This document shows positions 1-8,006 of a stretch of DNA of 47,847 nucleotides, in pieces. The notes below the pieces were generated by a model that did no database searches, was not told the origin of the DNA, and was given only the letters and a program-made list of their open reading frames with translations. The stretch's first letter is position 1; each line of letters begins with the position of its first letter. Both the position numbers and the translations under genes were made by a program. Source of the stretch: Giesbergeria sp. (GTDB lineage Bacteria; Pseudomonadota; Gammaproteobacteria; Burkholderiales; Burkholderiaceae_C); assembly GCA_017985015.1 (NCBI GenBank), contig JAGNYI010000021.1:1-47847 (forward strand). Direction: 5' to 3'.

Positions 1-151
1 TTCACAAAAACCGCCGCTTAAGATGTACGACCGACTTGCCCACCGCGTCGCTCGTTCGTCGCAAGCGACGCCCGCCGCCGTGGACAAGTCTTCAAGCGCC
101 TCGAACACAAAAATTCAGACGGCCCCGCTCTACAAGAAACTCGGCAACGCC

Positions 152-653
152 ATGTTCTACCTCGACCTGTTCGCCGCACTGCACCGCCACGAGGTCGAAT
201 ATGTGCTGATCGGCGGACTGGCCGTGGCACTGCACGGGGTCGAGCGCAACACCAATGGACATTGACATCAGCGTGGTGGTGTCGCCCAAAAACATGCAGC
301 AGCTCGTATTGACAACGCAAGAGCTGGACCTCAAACCCATGCTTCCTGTGCCGCTGGAAACATAGACCCAGATCGACACGCTCAAGGAATGGCATGCCCA
401 TCGCAACCTGCAGGCATTCTCATTACACGGCGGTGGCCCGGCGGGCGTGAGCCTTGATATTCTGTTGTTTCCACCCATTGACCCGGCAGCAATGTGCCAA
501 CGGGCGATCAAATTGGATGTTGCCGGCGTTCCCGTTGTCCTGGCCACCATTGACGACCTGATCACCCTCAAGCAAAGTGCAGGCAGACCCATCGACTTGT
601 CAGACATCGAACACCTGCACCGCATCGACAAGCCCGGCGCAATTCCACCATGA
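152..653 (+). pseudogene. Nucleotidyltransferase (AbiEii/MNT-like), broken
   Basis: The reading frame starts with MFYLDLFAALHRHEVEYVLI and carries the GG motif of a nucleotidyltransferase fold (VLIGGLAVALHGVERNT). It then jumps frame: removing one A at about 252-254 would give RNT-MDIDISVVVS, the D-x-D metal-binding motif. A TAG at 363-365 interrupts the second frame, which then reads on to LDILLFPPID and ends with DLSDIEHLHRID. The intact protein would be about 165 residues, usual for small AbiEii/MntA-like nucleotidyltransferases, which often act in toxin-antitoxin pairs. Two independent lesions make a functional product unlikely. The family assignment is by motif; the exact partner system is unknown. 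Confidence 0.75.
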
Positions 654-874
654 CGAACCCTTCAGCCCTGGTCAACACCGCCAACGCAGATATCCAGCAG
701 CGGTGGCTCTCGGCCCGCGATCAGCGTACCTATCTGGTCAGCGACGAACGCCTGCGCGCTTTTGGTCAGCTCAGCCACCTTCAGAGATTGCAATGGGTGG
801 AACAGTGTTCGAGCTTTGTGCGTTTGGCACAAGCGGCGAAACAGGCGCAAGGCGTGGTTCCAGCTCGCCATTGA
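650..874 (+). CDS. Small hypothetical protein downstream of the broken nucleotidyltransferase
   Basis: This 74-residue ORF overlaps the nucleotidyltransferase stop by an ATGA junction, so the two were probably translated together. It begins MTNPSALVNTANADIQQRW and has a helical, Leu/Gln/Arg-rich centre (LRAFGQLSHLQRLQWVEQCS) with no catalytic motif or membrane segment. I do not recognise a named family. The position suggests a small partner of the nucleotidyltransferase. Its C-terminus may also be altered, because the next 180 bases look degenerate. Confidence 0.5.
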   Translation: MTNPSALVNTANADIQQRWLSARDQRTYLVSDERLRAFGQLSHLQRLQWVEQCSSFVRLAQAAKQAQGVVPARH

Positions 875-1058
875 ATACCGTATGGTCAGCAACGACCCCA
901 TCCGCTTCAAACGCCTCTGGCAGCGCATCAATAGGGAAGTCGAAATCAGTAGCGACAACTCTATCGTTAAGACCACGGATGTGCTCAATGACAATCACGT
1001 TGATCTGTCGGGTCAGGTTGTTTGGTGCTGGAACGGGCGGATGTTGTAGGGACGTCAG

Positions 1059-1272
1059 TTGTCCGAGTGCCGCATATGTCGCCATACATTCAAGGCGCTG
1101 AAATTCACGACTGAGCATATCGGTATGTGCACACGCTGCGTGAATACACTCAATGCGTCACCAGAGCCCGCCAGTCAAGCCCAAGCAAGACTGGCAGAAA
1201 TGCTCGCTCGGGGCATGCACAGGAATGCAGGACGGGACCTGGAATCCCCTGAGGAATGGAAGCGTCTTAAGG
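1059..1272 (+). pseudogene. CxxC/HNH-endonuclease-like protein, 3' end lost to an IS
   Basis: The ORF opens with TTG at 1059 and reads MSECRICRHTFKALKF, with two CxxC pairs (CRIC near residue 4 and CTRC near residue 25) forming a zinc knuckle. A helical stretch ending RDLESPEEWKRLK follows. At 1273 the sequence enters the terminal inverted repeat of the IS3 element and the remaining frame is IS DNA. From memory this N-terminus resembles proteins that carry an HNH nuclease domain further on, which is missing here. The truncation is clear; the HNH assignment is tentative. Confidence 0.45.
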
Positions 1273-1311
1273 TGAATCGCCCCGGTTTCCGTGGAGGCCA
1301 GTTGGTTTAAG

Positions 1312-1336
1312 TCAGGCCTCCACCATGGAGGCCTGA
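1312..1336. other. Perfect 11-bp hairpin at the OrfB stop codon
   Basis: TCAGGCCTCCA and TGGAGGCCTGA are separated by three bases, and the stem includes the orfB stop codon. It sits about 40 bp inside the IS end. It may block transcripts entering from the neighbouring DNA or limit readthrough. That role is inference; the palindrome is seen directly. Confidence 0.7.
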
Positions 1337-2163
1337 CTGGCGAGTTGCCGATAGTAGTTTGCCTCAGCTTCTGCAGGCGGTATGTACCCGATGGATCCGA
1401 GCAGCCTGTGATGGTTGAACCAGGACACCCATTCCAGTGTGGCCAGCTCGACCGATTCGCGGGTGGGCCAGGACCGGCGATGAATCACCTCAGCCTTGTA
1501 CAATCCGTTGATCGTCTCGGCTAGGGCGTTGTCATAGCTGTCTCCCTTGCTGCCCACCGAGGGCTCAATGCCAGCTTCTGCGAGCCGCTCGCTGTAGCGG
1601 ATGCTGACGTATTGCGATCCCCTGTCGGAAGGGTGAATCAAGGCGCCATCACGCTCGGGTTGCCGGGCATACAGCGCCTGCTCCAGGGCATCCAGAACAA
1701 AGTCTGTGTGCATGGAACTGCTGACCCGCCAGCCCACGATGCACCGTGCGTACACATCGATCACGAAGGCCACATACAGCCAGCCCTGCCAGGTTGAAAC
1801 GTAGGTGAAGTCAGAGACCCATAGCTGGTTGGGCCGCTCGGCCTTGAACACACGGTTGACCCGGTCCAGCGGGCACGGCGCCTTCGTGTCGCTGATCGTG
1901 GTGCGCACCACCTTGCCGCGGCGTACGCCCTGCAAGCCCAGGCGCTTCATCAACCGCTCCACCGTGCAGCGGGCAATGGACAGCCCTTCGCGGTTCATCT
2001 GTTTCCAGATCTTGTCGGCGCTATAGACCCGCATGTTGGCCTGCCAGACGCGCTCAATGTGCGGCACCAGGGTGTCGTCACGTTGGGCGCGCGGGCAGCG
2101 CAGTTGAGGATTGCGCTGATGGGCAGCATGACGCCAATAGCCTGACGGGGCGATCTGCAACAC
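1312..2163 (-). CDS. IS3-family transposase OrfB
   Basis: This DDE integrase-type transposase is 283 residues from a GTG at 2163. The frame continues upstream (QAYGVESICK) toward about 2215, overlapping the end of orfA, as expected for a product made as OrfAB by -1 frameshifting. An HTH_21-like region (VYSADKIWKQMNREGLSIAR) precedes the rve core. The catalytic residues are visible in WVSDFTYV (D), HPSDRGSQYVS (D) and DNALAETING (E). OrfB looks intact, but a fusion transposase cannot form from this copy because orfA is frameshifted. Confidence 0.9.
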   Translation of the reverse strand: MLQIAPSGYWRHAAHQRNPQLRCPRAQRDDTLVPHIERVWQANMRVYSADKIWKQMNREGLSIARCTVERLMKRLGLQGVRRGKVVRTTISDTKAPCPLDRVNRVFKAERPNQLWVSDFTYVSTWQGWLYVAFVIDVYARCIVGWRVSSSMHTDFVLDALEQALYARQPERDGALIHPSDRGSQYVSIRYSERLAEAGIEPSVGSKGDSYDNALAETINGLYKAEVIHRRSWPTRESVELATLEWVSWFNHHRLLGSIGYIPPAEAEANYYRQLASQASMVEA

Positions 2164-2216
2164 CTTGCAGATCGACTCGACCCCGTAGGCCTGTCGATGC
2201 TGGTCGACGAATTCCC

Positions 2217-2542
2217 TCAGGACTTCAGACGGCGGCCCTGCTCCGCCTGGGCAAAAAACGCGCTGGCCAGCTTGAGGATCTCATTGGCTTTGCGCAGTTC
2301 TTTGACCTCGCGCTCCAGCGCCTTCATCTGTTCACGTTCGGATGTCGTGATGCCATCGCGCACGCCGGTATCGATCTGGTCGCGCTTGACCCATTCGTTG
2401 AGGGTCTGGGGCACGCAGCCGATCTTGGGTCGATGGATTCGATGGCGGCCCACAGCGAGGGGTACTCGCCCCGGTGCTCACGCACCATGCGAACAGCGCG
2501 CTCGCGGACCTCGGGTGAAAACTGGTTCGACTTCTTGCTCAT
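2217..2542 (-). pseudogene. IS3-family OrfA, frameshifted
   Basis: The minus strand starts [20 protein letters not shown], the helix-turn-helix of an IS3 OrfA, and runs in frame to WAAIESI. There the frame breaks and resumes one register away as [20 protein letters not shown], finishing with a leucine-rich coiled coil and AEQGRRLKS. The break lies near 2430, where ATCGACCCAAG probably lost one base from ATCGCACCCAAG. The two halves together have normal OrfA length (about 108 residues). The lesion should abolish transposition of this copy. Confidence 0.85.
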
Positions 2543-2702
2543 GGCTCAAGCCTCTCAAAGAAAAGAGCCTCCTCAAACCCGGGGCGGTTCAGTTCCCGGC
2601 CCCAAAAGGCGCGAGCCTATGCCCAGCGGCTGGTTCATACGCAACGTCAGCACCGACCGTCGAGCCGATCAGACCTCGTTCAAGGAACTGCAGAAGGCCC
2701 GT

Positions 2703-2787
2703 CGGTCACGTCACCGAAATGACCGTTCACGTTCCAGAAATCGCCGGTCACGATGCCGAAAAGACCGGTCACGTTCTTCCGAAATAC
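2703..2787. repeat. Four 21-bp direct repeats, probable transposon-end array
   Basis: Copies begin at 2703, 2724, 2745 and 2766 with exact 21-base spacing and consensus CGGTCACG-ttNCCGAAATNAC. The second copy has GTTCACG and AGAAA variants. Repeated transposase-binding sites of this size are known at the ends of IS21-type elements, and no transposase gene remains beside them. The rest of 2592-2979 (388 b) holds no supportable gene: 2592-2702 is unidentified GC-rich sequence and 2788-2979 is the AT-rich leader of the TRAP operon. Confidence 0.7.
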
Positions 2788-2856
2788 AAAAATCACAATG
2801 TGGACCGTATAAAGTAAAAAAACAAACAATAAACAGAAAATGGTTCAGATTGGCAC

Positions 2857-2885
2857 TTGCAAATGGCCAGTAACAGAGATAAAGT
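2857..2885 (+). promoter_or_regulatory. Candidate sigma-70 promoter for the TRAP operon
   Basis: TTGCAA at 2857 and TAAAGT at 2880 are separated by 17 bases, each matching the consensus at four of six positions. They lie in an AT-rich stretch about 95 bases before the first gene. The predicted start near 2892 would fall just before the inverted repeat at 2894. The match is modest. Confidence 0.3.
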
Positions 2886-2893
2886 TTGAAAAG

Positions 2894-2931
2894 CAATATG
2901 GAGCAGCGACAGCAAGCTTAGGTCCATATTG
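2894..2931. promoter_or_regulatory. 9-bp inverted repeat, candidate operator
   Basis: CAATATGGA (2894-2902) and TCCATATTG (2923-2931) form a perfect inverted repeat with a 20-base spacer. The half-site starts lie about three helical turns apart. It is located between the candidate promoter and the start codon of the TRAP binding protein. The IclR-family regulator encoded three genes downstream is the obvious candidate to bind it; this is inference from position. Confidence 0.4.
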
Positions 2932-2979
2932 TGGATCTGTAATCAATTAACCGGCGCTCGCAAGGCGCAAGGAGACAAA

Positions 2980-3999
2980 ATGAACCTATCTCGCCGTAGC
3001 TTGCTTTTAGCGGGCTCTGCCTCAGTTGCTGGTAGCCTTGTTGGTGTGCCGCTCGTTGCAGGTGCTCAGCAGGCCGAATTCACCTACAAGTTCGCCAACA
3101 ACGTGCCTGCCACGCATCCACTCAATGTGCGTGCAACCGAAGCTGCGGCAGCCATCAAGGCCGAGAGCAAGGGACGTTTCCAGATTGATATCTTTCCGAA
3201 CAATCAGTTGGGCAACGACACCGACACCTTGAGCCAGTTGCGCTCTGGGGGCGTCGAGTTTTTCACCATGTCGGGACTGATTCTGTCCACCCTGGTGCCT
3301 GCCGCGTCCATCAACAACATGAGTTTTGCTTTTCCGGATTACGCCACGGTCTGGAACACCATGGACGGCGACCTGGGTGCCTATGTGCGCAAACAGATCG
3401 CGGCGGCCAATCTGGTGGCGATGGACAAAATGTGGGACAACGGTTTCCGCCAGACCACCACCTCGACCAAACCCATCGTCACGCCCGCCGACTTCAAGGG
3501 CATGAAGCTGCGCGTGCCGCCGTCGCCCTTGCACATTTCCATGTTCAAGGCACTGGAAGCTGCACCGACCTCCATCAACTTCAACGAACTTTATTCGGCA
3601 CTGCAAACCAAAATCGTCGAGGGCCAGGAAAATCCGCTGGTCCTGATCCAGATTTCCAAACTCTATGAGGTGCAAAAGTATTGCTCGTTGACCAATCACA
3701 TGTGGGACGGCTTCTGGTTTCTGGCCAACCGCCGCGCATGGGAACGTGTGCCCAAAGATCTGCAGGAGATCGTCAGCCGCAACCTCAATGCAGCTGCATT
3801 GAAGCAACGCGACGACATGGCCAAACTCAACAGCCATGTCCAGCAAGAGCTGACCGCCAAGGGCATGATCTTCAACCAGCCCGATATCAGTGCTTTCCGC
3901 GCCAAACTGCGCGACGCCAACTTCTACTCTGAATGGAAAGGCAAGTACGGCAACGAAGCCTTTGGCTTGCTGGAACGCGCTGTTGGCAAACTGGCTTGA
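2980..3999 (+). CDS. TRAP transporter solute-binding protein (DctP family)
   Basis: This periplasmic receptor captures an organic acid and delivers it to the TRAP permease encoded next. The 339-residue protein starts at the ATG at 2980, preceded by AAGGAGA. Its N-terminus MNLSRRSLLLAGSASVAG is a twin-arginine-type signal ending near AGAQQA. DctP landmarks are present: KFANNVPATHPLN at the mature N-terminus, KGMKLRVPPS with the conserved ligand Arg at about residue 178, and ELYSALQTKIVEGQENP with Asn at about 218. Binding-protein class alone does not give the ligand; carboxylates are typical. Confidence 0.92.
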   Translation: MNLSRRSLLLAGSASVAGSLVGVPLVAGAQQAEFTYKFANNVPATHPLNVRATEAAAAIKAESKGRFQIDIFPNNQLGNDTDTLSQLRSGGVEFFTMSGLILSTLVPAASINNMSFAFPDYATVWNTMDGDLGAYVRKQIAAANLVAMDKMWDNGFRQTTTSTKPIVTPADFKGMKLRVPPSPLHISMFKALEAAPTSINFNELYSALQTKIVEGQENPLVLIQISKLYEVQKYCSLTNHMWDGFWFLANRRAWERVPKDLQEIVSRNLNAAALKQRDDMAKLNSHVQQELTAKGMIFNQPDISAFRAKLRDANFYSEWKGKYGNEAFGLLERAVGKLA

Positions 4000-4009
4000 G
4001 TGCTGAGCA

Positions 4010-5893
4010 ATGCACTCCGCAGCAACACTGCCCCCAGTTGAGAGGGCTGCTTCACCCGCGCGATGGAGCCGGTCCGTCGCGTGGCTGGACAAGGTCTTTG
4101 GTTCGCTCACCGAGGGTGTAGCAGCCCTGCTGGTGCTGGCCGAGATCCTGCTCCTTTTATCAGGCATCGTCTCGCGCTACGTGTTCAACCAGCCCCTGGT
4201 CTGGTCGGACGAGCTGGCGTCCGTCCTGTTTCTGTGGCTCGCCATGCTGGGCTCGGTGATTGCATTTCGACGCAACGAGCACATGCGCATGACCGCCATC
4301 GTCGGCATGTTGACGCCGCACCGGCGCGCGGTGCTCGATGTGGTCGCAGTCGGCGCTGCGTTCGCCTTTCTGGCCTTCACCCTGCATCCAGCCATCGAGT
4401 TCACCCGAGACGAGGTGTTCATCACCATGCCGACTCTGGGTATTTCGAATGCGTGGCGCACGGCGGCATTGCCAATAGGGCTTGCGCTGATGCTGGTGTT
4501 TTCGGTGTTGCGCCTGGCTTCGGCCGGTTCGATGCGCGTGCTCGCGGCAACGCTGGGCGGGCTGGCACTCATCGTCGCCTTGTTCTGGCTGGGTGCGCCG
4601 ATCTTTCGCCAGCTTGGCAACTACAACCTTTTGATATTTTTTGTCGGAGGTGTTGCTGCTTGTGTCTTGGCCGGCGTGCCGATTGCGTTTGCTTTTGGTC
4701 TGGCCACTGTGGGTTATCTTGGACTGGCCACCACCACGCCGATGATGGTGCTGATAGGCCGGATGGACGAAGGCATGTCGCACCTGATCCTGCTGGCGGT
4801 GCCGCTTTTTGTCTTTCTGGGCTTGCTGATCGAGATGACCGGCATGGCCAAGGCGATGGTTGCCTTTCTCGCCAGCCTGCTGGGCCATGTGCGCGGCGGT
4901 CTGCACTATGTCCTGGTGGCGGGCATGTATCTGGTCTCGGGCATCTCAGGCTCTAAAGCGGCTGACATGGCAGCGATTGCACCGGTGCTGTTTCCGGAGA
5001 TGCGAAAGCGTGGCGCCAAGCCTGGCGACTTGGTGGCGCTGCTGTCTGCCACGGGCGCACAGACGGAGACCATTCCGCCCAGTCTGGTGCTGATCACGAT
5101 AGGCTCCGTCACCGGCGTGTCGATCGCGGCGCTGTTCACAGGGGGCTTGCTGCCTGGCGTGGTGCTGGCAACTTTGCTATGTTTTGTGGTCGGCTGGCGC
5201 TACCGGCGCGAAGACATCGGCGATGCCCGGCGCGCGCCCCTGCGTATTGTCGGCCGCACGCTGGTCATCGCCCTGCCATCCATTGCGCTTCCCTTCTTGA
5301 TTCGCGCTGCGGTGGTTGAAGGCGTGGCCACAGCCACGGAGGTGTCCACCATCGGCATCGTCTATGCGGTGCTGGCGGGCCTGCTGATCTACCGCCAGTT
5401 CGACTGGAAGCAGCTCAAGCCGATGCTGATCTACACCGCCTCACTGGCGGGCGCGATTCTGCTGATCATCGGCACCGCGACCGGAATGGCCTGGGGCCTG
5501 ACGCAATCGGGGTTCTCGCGCGCATTGGCAGAGGCCATGACCGGCCTGCCGGGCGGTGCGGCCACCTTCATGGCGGTGTCCATCCTGGCCTTCATCATTC
5601 TGGGATCGGTGCTCGAAGGCATTCCGGCCATCGTGCTATTTGGCCCTTTGCTTTTTCCGATTGCGCACGCGGTTGGCATCCACGAAGTGCATTACGCGAT
5701 GGTCGTGATTCTCTCAATGGGCATCGGGCTTTTTGCGCCGCCGTTCGGCGTGGGTTATTACGCCGCTTGCGCCATTGGCCGCGTTGACCCTGCCGAAGGC
5801 ATACGCCCCATCTGGGGTTATCTGCTGGCGCTCTTTATCGGCACGGTGATCATCGCGCTGGTGCCATGGTTCTCGATAGGTTTTCTGAAATGA
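4010..5893 (+). CDS. TRAP transporter fused permease, DctQ-DctM
   Basis: This 627-residue inner-membrane protein joins the two TRAP permease subunits. Residues about 20-190 are the small DctQ domain with four helices (GIVSRYVFNQPLVWSDELAS is its signature region). Residues about 200-627 are the large DctM domain, beginning NYNLLIFFVGGVAACVLAGV and containing SGISGSKAADMAAIAPVLFP and the second half ending FGVGYYAACAIGRVDPAEGI. It imports the ligand of the binding protein with Na+. The gene lies 10 bases after the binding protein, and its stop overlaps the regulator start (ATGA). Confidence 0.92.
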   Translation: MHSAATLPPVERAASPARWSRSVAWLDKVFGSLTEGVAALLVLAEILLLLSGIVSRYVFNQPLVWSDELASVLFLWLAMLGSVIAFRRNEHMRMTAIVGMLTPHRRAVLDVVAVGAAFAFLAFTLHPAIEFTRDEVFITMPTLGISNAWRTAALPIGLALMLVFSVLRLASAGSMRVLAATLGGLALIVALFWLGAPIFRQLGNYNLLIFFVGGVAACVLAGVPIAFAFGLATVGYLGLATTTPMMVLIGRMDEGMSHLILLAVPLFVFLGLLIEMTGMAKAMVAFLASLLGHVRGGLHYVLVAGMYLVSGISGSKAADMAAIAPVLFPEMRKRGAKPGDLVALLSATGAQTETIPPSLVLITIGSVTGVSIAALFTGGLLPGVVLATLLCFVVGWRYRREDIGDARRAPLRIVGRTLVIALPSIALPFLIRAAVVEGVATATEVSTIGIVYAVLAGLLIYRQFDWKQLKPMLIYTASLAGAILLIIGTATGMAWGLTQSGFSRALAEAMTGLPGGAATFMAVSILAFIILGSVLEGIPAIVLFGPLLFPIAHAVGIHEVHYAMVVILSMGIGLFAPPFGVGYYAACAIGRVDPAEGIRPIWGYLLALFIGTVIIALVPWFSIGFLK

Positions 5894-6783
5894 ATATTGG
5901 ATCCAAAGTGGCGACCAGCGAAGTCGGCGGCACCCAGGCCATTTCACGTGCGGTTCTGCTGCTGCGGCACGTGGGCGTGCTGGGTGAGGCGAGCCTGTCC
6001 GAGCTGGTGACACTGACCGCACTTTCCAAGCCGACGGTGCGGCGCATGCTGCTGGCATTGATGGAGGCCGGGCTGATTGGTCAGGATAACCACAGCAAGC
6101 ATTACCACCTGGGCGTCGAAACCTATGCGCTGGGCCAGATGTCGAACGAACGCTGGGGGATTCACCAGTTGTCGATAGACAGCCTGCGCCACCTGGCGCA
6201 GATCTCCCACGACACCACCTTCCTGAATGTGCGCCAAGGTTTTGCGACGCTGTGCCTGCACCGCGAGGAGGGCGGCCACCCGATCCGGACACATGTTCTG
6301 AAACCCGGGGATCGTTTGCCTCTGGCCGCTGGCTCTGCCGGTCTGGCCATTCTGTCCGCACTGAGTGACGCCGAGATCGATATCGCGCTGGCGGCGAACC
6401 GCCAAACCATCGGTCAATCGTATGCCAGTGCCGACATTGATGGCATCCACGAGCGTATCGCGCGGACCAGGCGCACGGGCTGGGCACTCAACCCCGGTCT
6501 GGTGTTTGCCGGGTCATGGGGCATCGCAGCGGCTATCCGCAACCCGCGCGGTGAACCCGTCGCGGCGCTCACGGTGGCCACGGTCGAGTCGCGCCTGCAA
6601 CCCGAGCGGGAGGCAGAGCTGGGGCCGCTGCTGCTGGCCGAAGTCAAGCTTCTCGAATCGGCGCTGTCCAAGCGCGAACATGCTGGTCGCTCCCAGGTGT
6701 CTGCCTCCGCGCAAACCACCCCGGCGCCGGGCTCCACCCGTAAGGCGCCTGCCAAGCGTGCCGCCAAAAATTCGTCACTTTAG
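5890..6783 (+). CDS. IclR-family transcriptional regulator
   Basis: The start is the ATG at 5890 that overlaps the permease stop (ATGA), giving 297 residues. An N-terminal winged helix spans about residues 18-80 (SLSELVTLTALSKPTVRRML). The IclR effector domain follows (HLGVETYALGQ, then LPLAAGSAGLAILSAL and AGSWGIAAAIRNPRGEPVAA). The tail is Lys/Ala-rich (STRKAPAKRAAKNSSL), which is unusual and probably disordered. IclR regulators usually control adjacent catabolic operons in response to a pathway metabolite. Being inside the operon suggests autoregulation. Confidence 0.9.
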   Translation: MNIGSKVATSEVGGTQAISRAVLLLRHVGVLGEASLSELVTLTALSKPTVRRMLLALMEAGLIGQDNHSKHYHLGVETYALGQMSNERWGIHQLSIDSLRHLAQISHDTTFLNVRQGFATLCLHREEGGHPIRTHVLKPGDRLPLAAGSAGLAILSALSDAEIDIALAANRQTIGQSYASADIDGIHERIARTRRTGWALNPGLVFAGSWGIAAAIRNPRGEPVAALTVATVESRLQPEREAELGPLLLAEVKLLESALSKREHAGRSQVSASAQTTPAPGSTRKAPAKRAAKNSSL

Positions 6784-6830
6784 CTCCTTGCGGCTTCAAT
6801 TTCTCATTTACCACTCCACCGGAGAATTTC

Positions 6831-8006
6831 ATGACATCCAAAGCCACCATCGTCGGATGGTCTCATTCGCCCTTCGGCAAACTCGACGTGCTCGACATCG
6901 AAGATCTTTTCTCCATGGTTGGCAATGCAGCGCTGGAACACGCGGGTATCAAGGCCAGCGACGTTAATATGGCCGCAGTCGGCGTGCTCAACAACGGCTT
7001 TTCAAAGCAGGGTTTTGAAGGTGGTCTGCTCAGCACCGCCATCCCCGGCATGGAACACGTGCCAGCGGTTCATACGGAGAATGCCTGCGCCACCGGTACT
7101 GCAGCGCTGTACACCGCAATGGACTTCATCGAAAGCGGGCGCGGAAAGATTGCTCTGGTGATTGGCGCGGAAAAGATGACCGCAAAACCCACCGCCGAAG
7201 TCGGCGACATTCTTCTGTGCGGCTCCTATCGTAAGGAAGAAGGCCATGTCCAGGGCGGTTTCGCCGGCCTGTTCTGCAACATTGCGGCACAGTACTTCGA
7301 ACGCTACGGCGACCACAGCGAAGAGCTGGCAATGATTGCCGCCAAGAACCACTTCAACGGTGTGTCCAATCCTTTTGCCCATGTGCGCAGGGATCTTGGT
7401 TTTGATTTTTGCAACACGGTCTCTGACAAGAATCCGTACCTGAACGATGGCCCTTTGCGCCGCACCGACTGCTCCATGGTCTCCGACGGCGCAGCCGCCA
7501 TCGTGCTGGCCGACGAAGAAACCGCGCGCACCCTGCAGCGTGCCATCGGCTTTCGCGCCAGGGCGCAGAAGAACGACATGTTCCCCATCTCCCGCCGAGA
7601 CATCCTAGCCTTCGAAGGCGCGCGCCAGGCCTGGGCTCAGGCGCTCAAGCAAGCCGGCATCGCCGTCACCGATCTGGACCTGGTGGAGACGCACGATTGT
7701 TTCACCATTGCCGAGTTGATCGAGTACGAAGCCATGGGGCTGGCCAAACCCGGCGAAGGCTGGAAGGTCGCGCGTGAAGGCATCAACCGCAAAGACGGTA
7801 GCTTGCCCATCAATCCCTCGGGAGGGCTGAAAGCAAAAGGCCACCCGATTGGCGCGACCGGTGTTTCACAACACGTGATGGCCTGCATGCAGCTCATGAA
7901 CGAGGCCGGTGATATGCAGATCCCCAACGCCGGTTTGGCGGGTGTTTTCAACATGGGCGGCGCGGCAGTGGCCAACTACGTCTCCATTCTGGAACGCGTC
8001 AAATGA
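6831..8006 (+). CDS. SCP2-type thiolase / acetyl-CoA acyltransferase
   Basis: This 391-residue thiolase-superfamily enzyme cleaves or condenses 3-oxoacyl-CoA. A GGAG ribosome-binding site lies about 10 bases before the ATG. The nucleophilic Cys is at about residue 86 (HTENACATGTAAL). VETHDCFTIAEL carries a histidine near 288, and GHPIGATG carries the catalytic histidine near 338. The HDCF form and the length fit the SCP-x/SCP2-like thiolases rather than FadA or PhaA. Its stop overlaps the CoA ligase start (ATGA), so the two products are likely made together and act in sequence. Confidence 0.88.
   Translation: MTSKATIVGWSHSPFGKLDVLDIEDLFSMVGNAALEHAGIKASDVNMAAVGVLNNGFSKQGFEGGLLSTAIPGMEHVPAVHTENACATGTAALYTAMDFIESGRGKIALVIGAEKMTAKPTAEVGDILLCGSYRKEEGHVQGGFAGLFCNIAAQYFERYGDHSEELAMIAAKNHFNGVSNPFAHVRRDLGFDFCNTVSDKNPYLNDGPLRRTDCSMVSDGAAAIVLADEETARTLQRAIGFRARAQKNDMFPISRRDILAFEGARQAWAQALKQAGIAVTDLDLVETHDCFTIAELIEYEAMGLAKPGEGWKVAREGINRKDGSLPINPSGGLKAKGHPIGATGVSQHVMACMQLMNEAGDMQIPNAGLAGVFNMGGAAVANYVSILERVK

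Larger units (their letters stand above)
1273..2591 (-). mobile_element. IS3-family (IS51-like) insertion sequence, inactive copy
   Basis: The element is about 1319 bp with imperfect terminal inverted repeats: TGAATCGCCCCGG at 1273 and, on the minus strand from 2591, TGAACCGCCCCGGG. Both start TGAA and share the GGAGGC tail of the repeat. It contains orfA and orfB in the usual overlapping arrangement on the minus strand. The orfA sequence and the termini resemble the IS51 subgroup (IS629/IS3411 relatives). No 3- or 4-bp target duplication is visible (AAGG before, GTTC after), so one flank was probably rearranged after insertion. Confidence 0.9.

Noticed and set aside
771-1118. Minus-strand ORF of 115 residues (NVIVIEHIRGLNDRVV...).
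   Set aside because: It overlaps several alternative frames of a degenerate region and matches no family I know. The stretch 875-1058 has no confident gene.
2433-2873. Plus-strand ORFs spanning the 21-bp repeats.
   Set aside because: The reading frame runs through IS DNA and the repeats; a 7-residue repeat results from the 21-bp period rather than from a coding gene.
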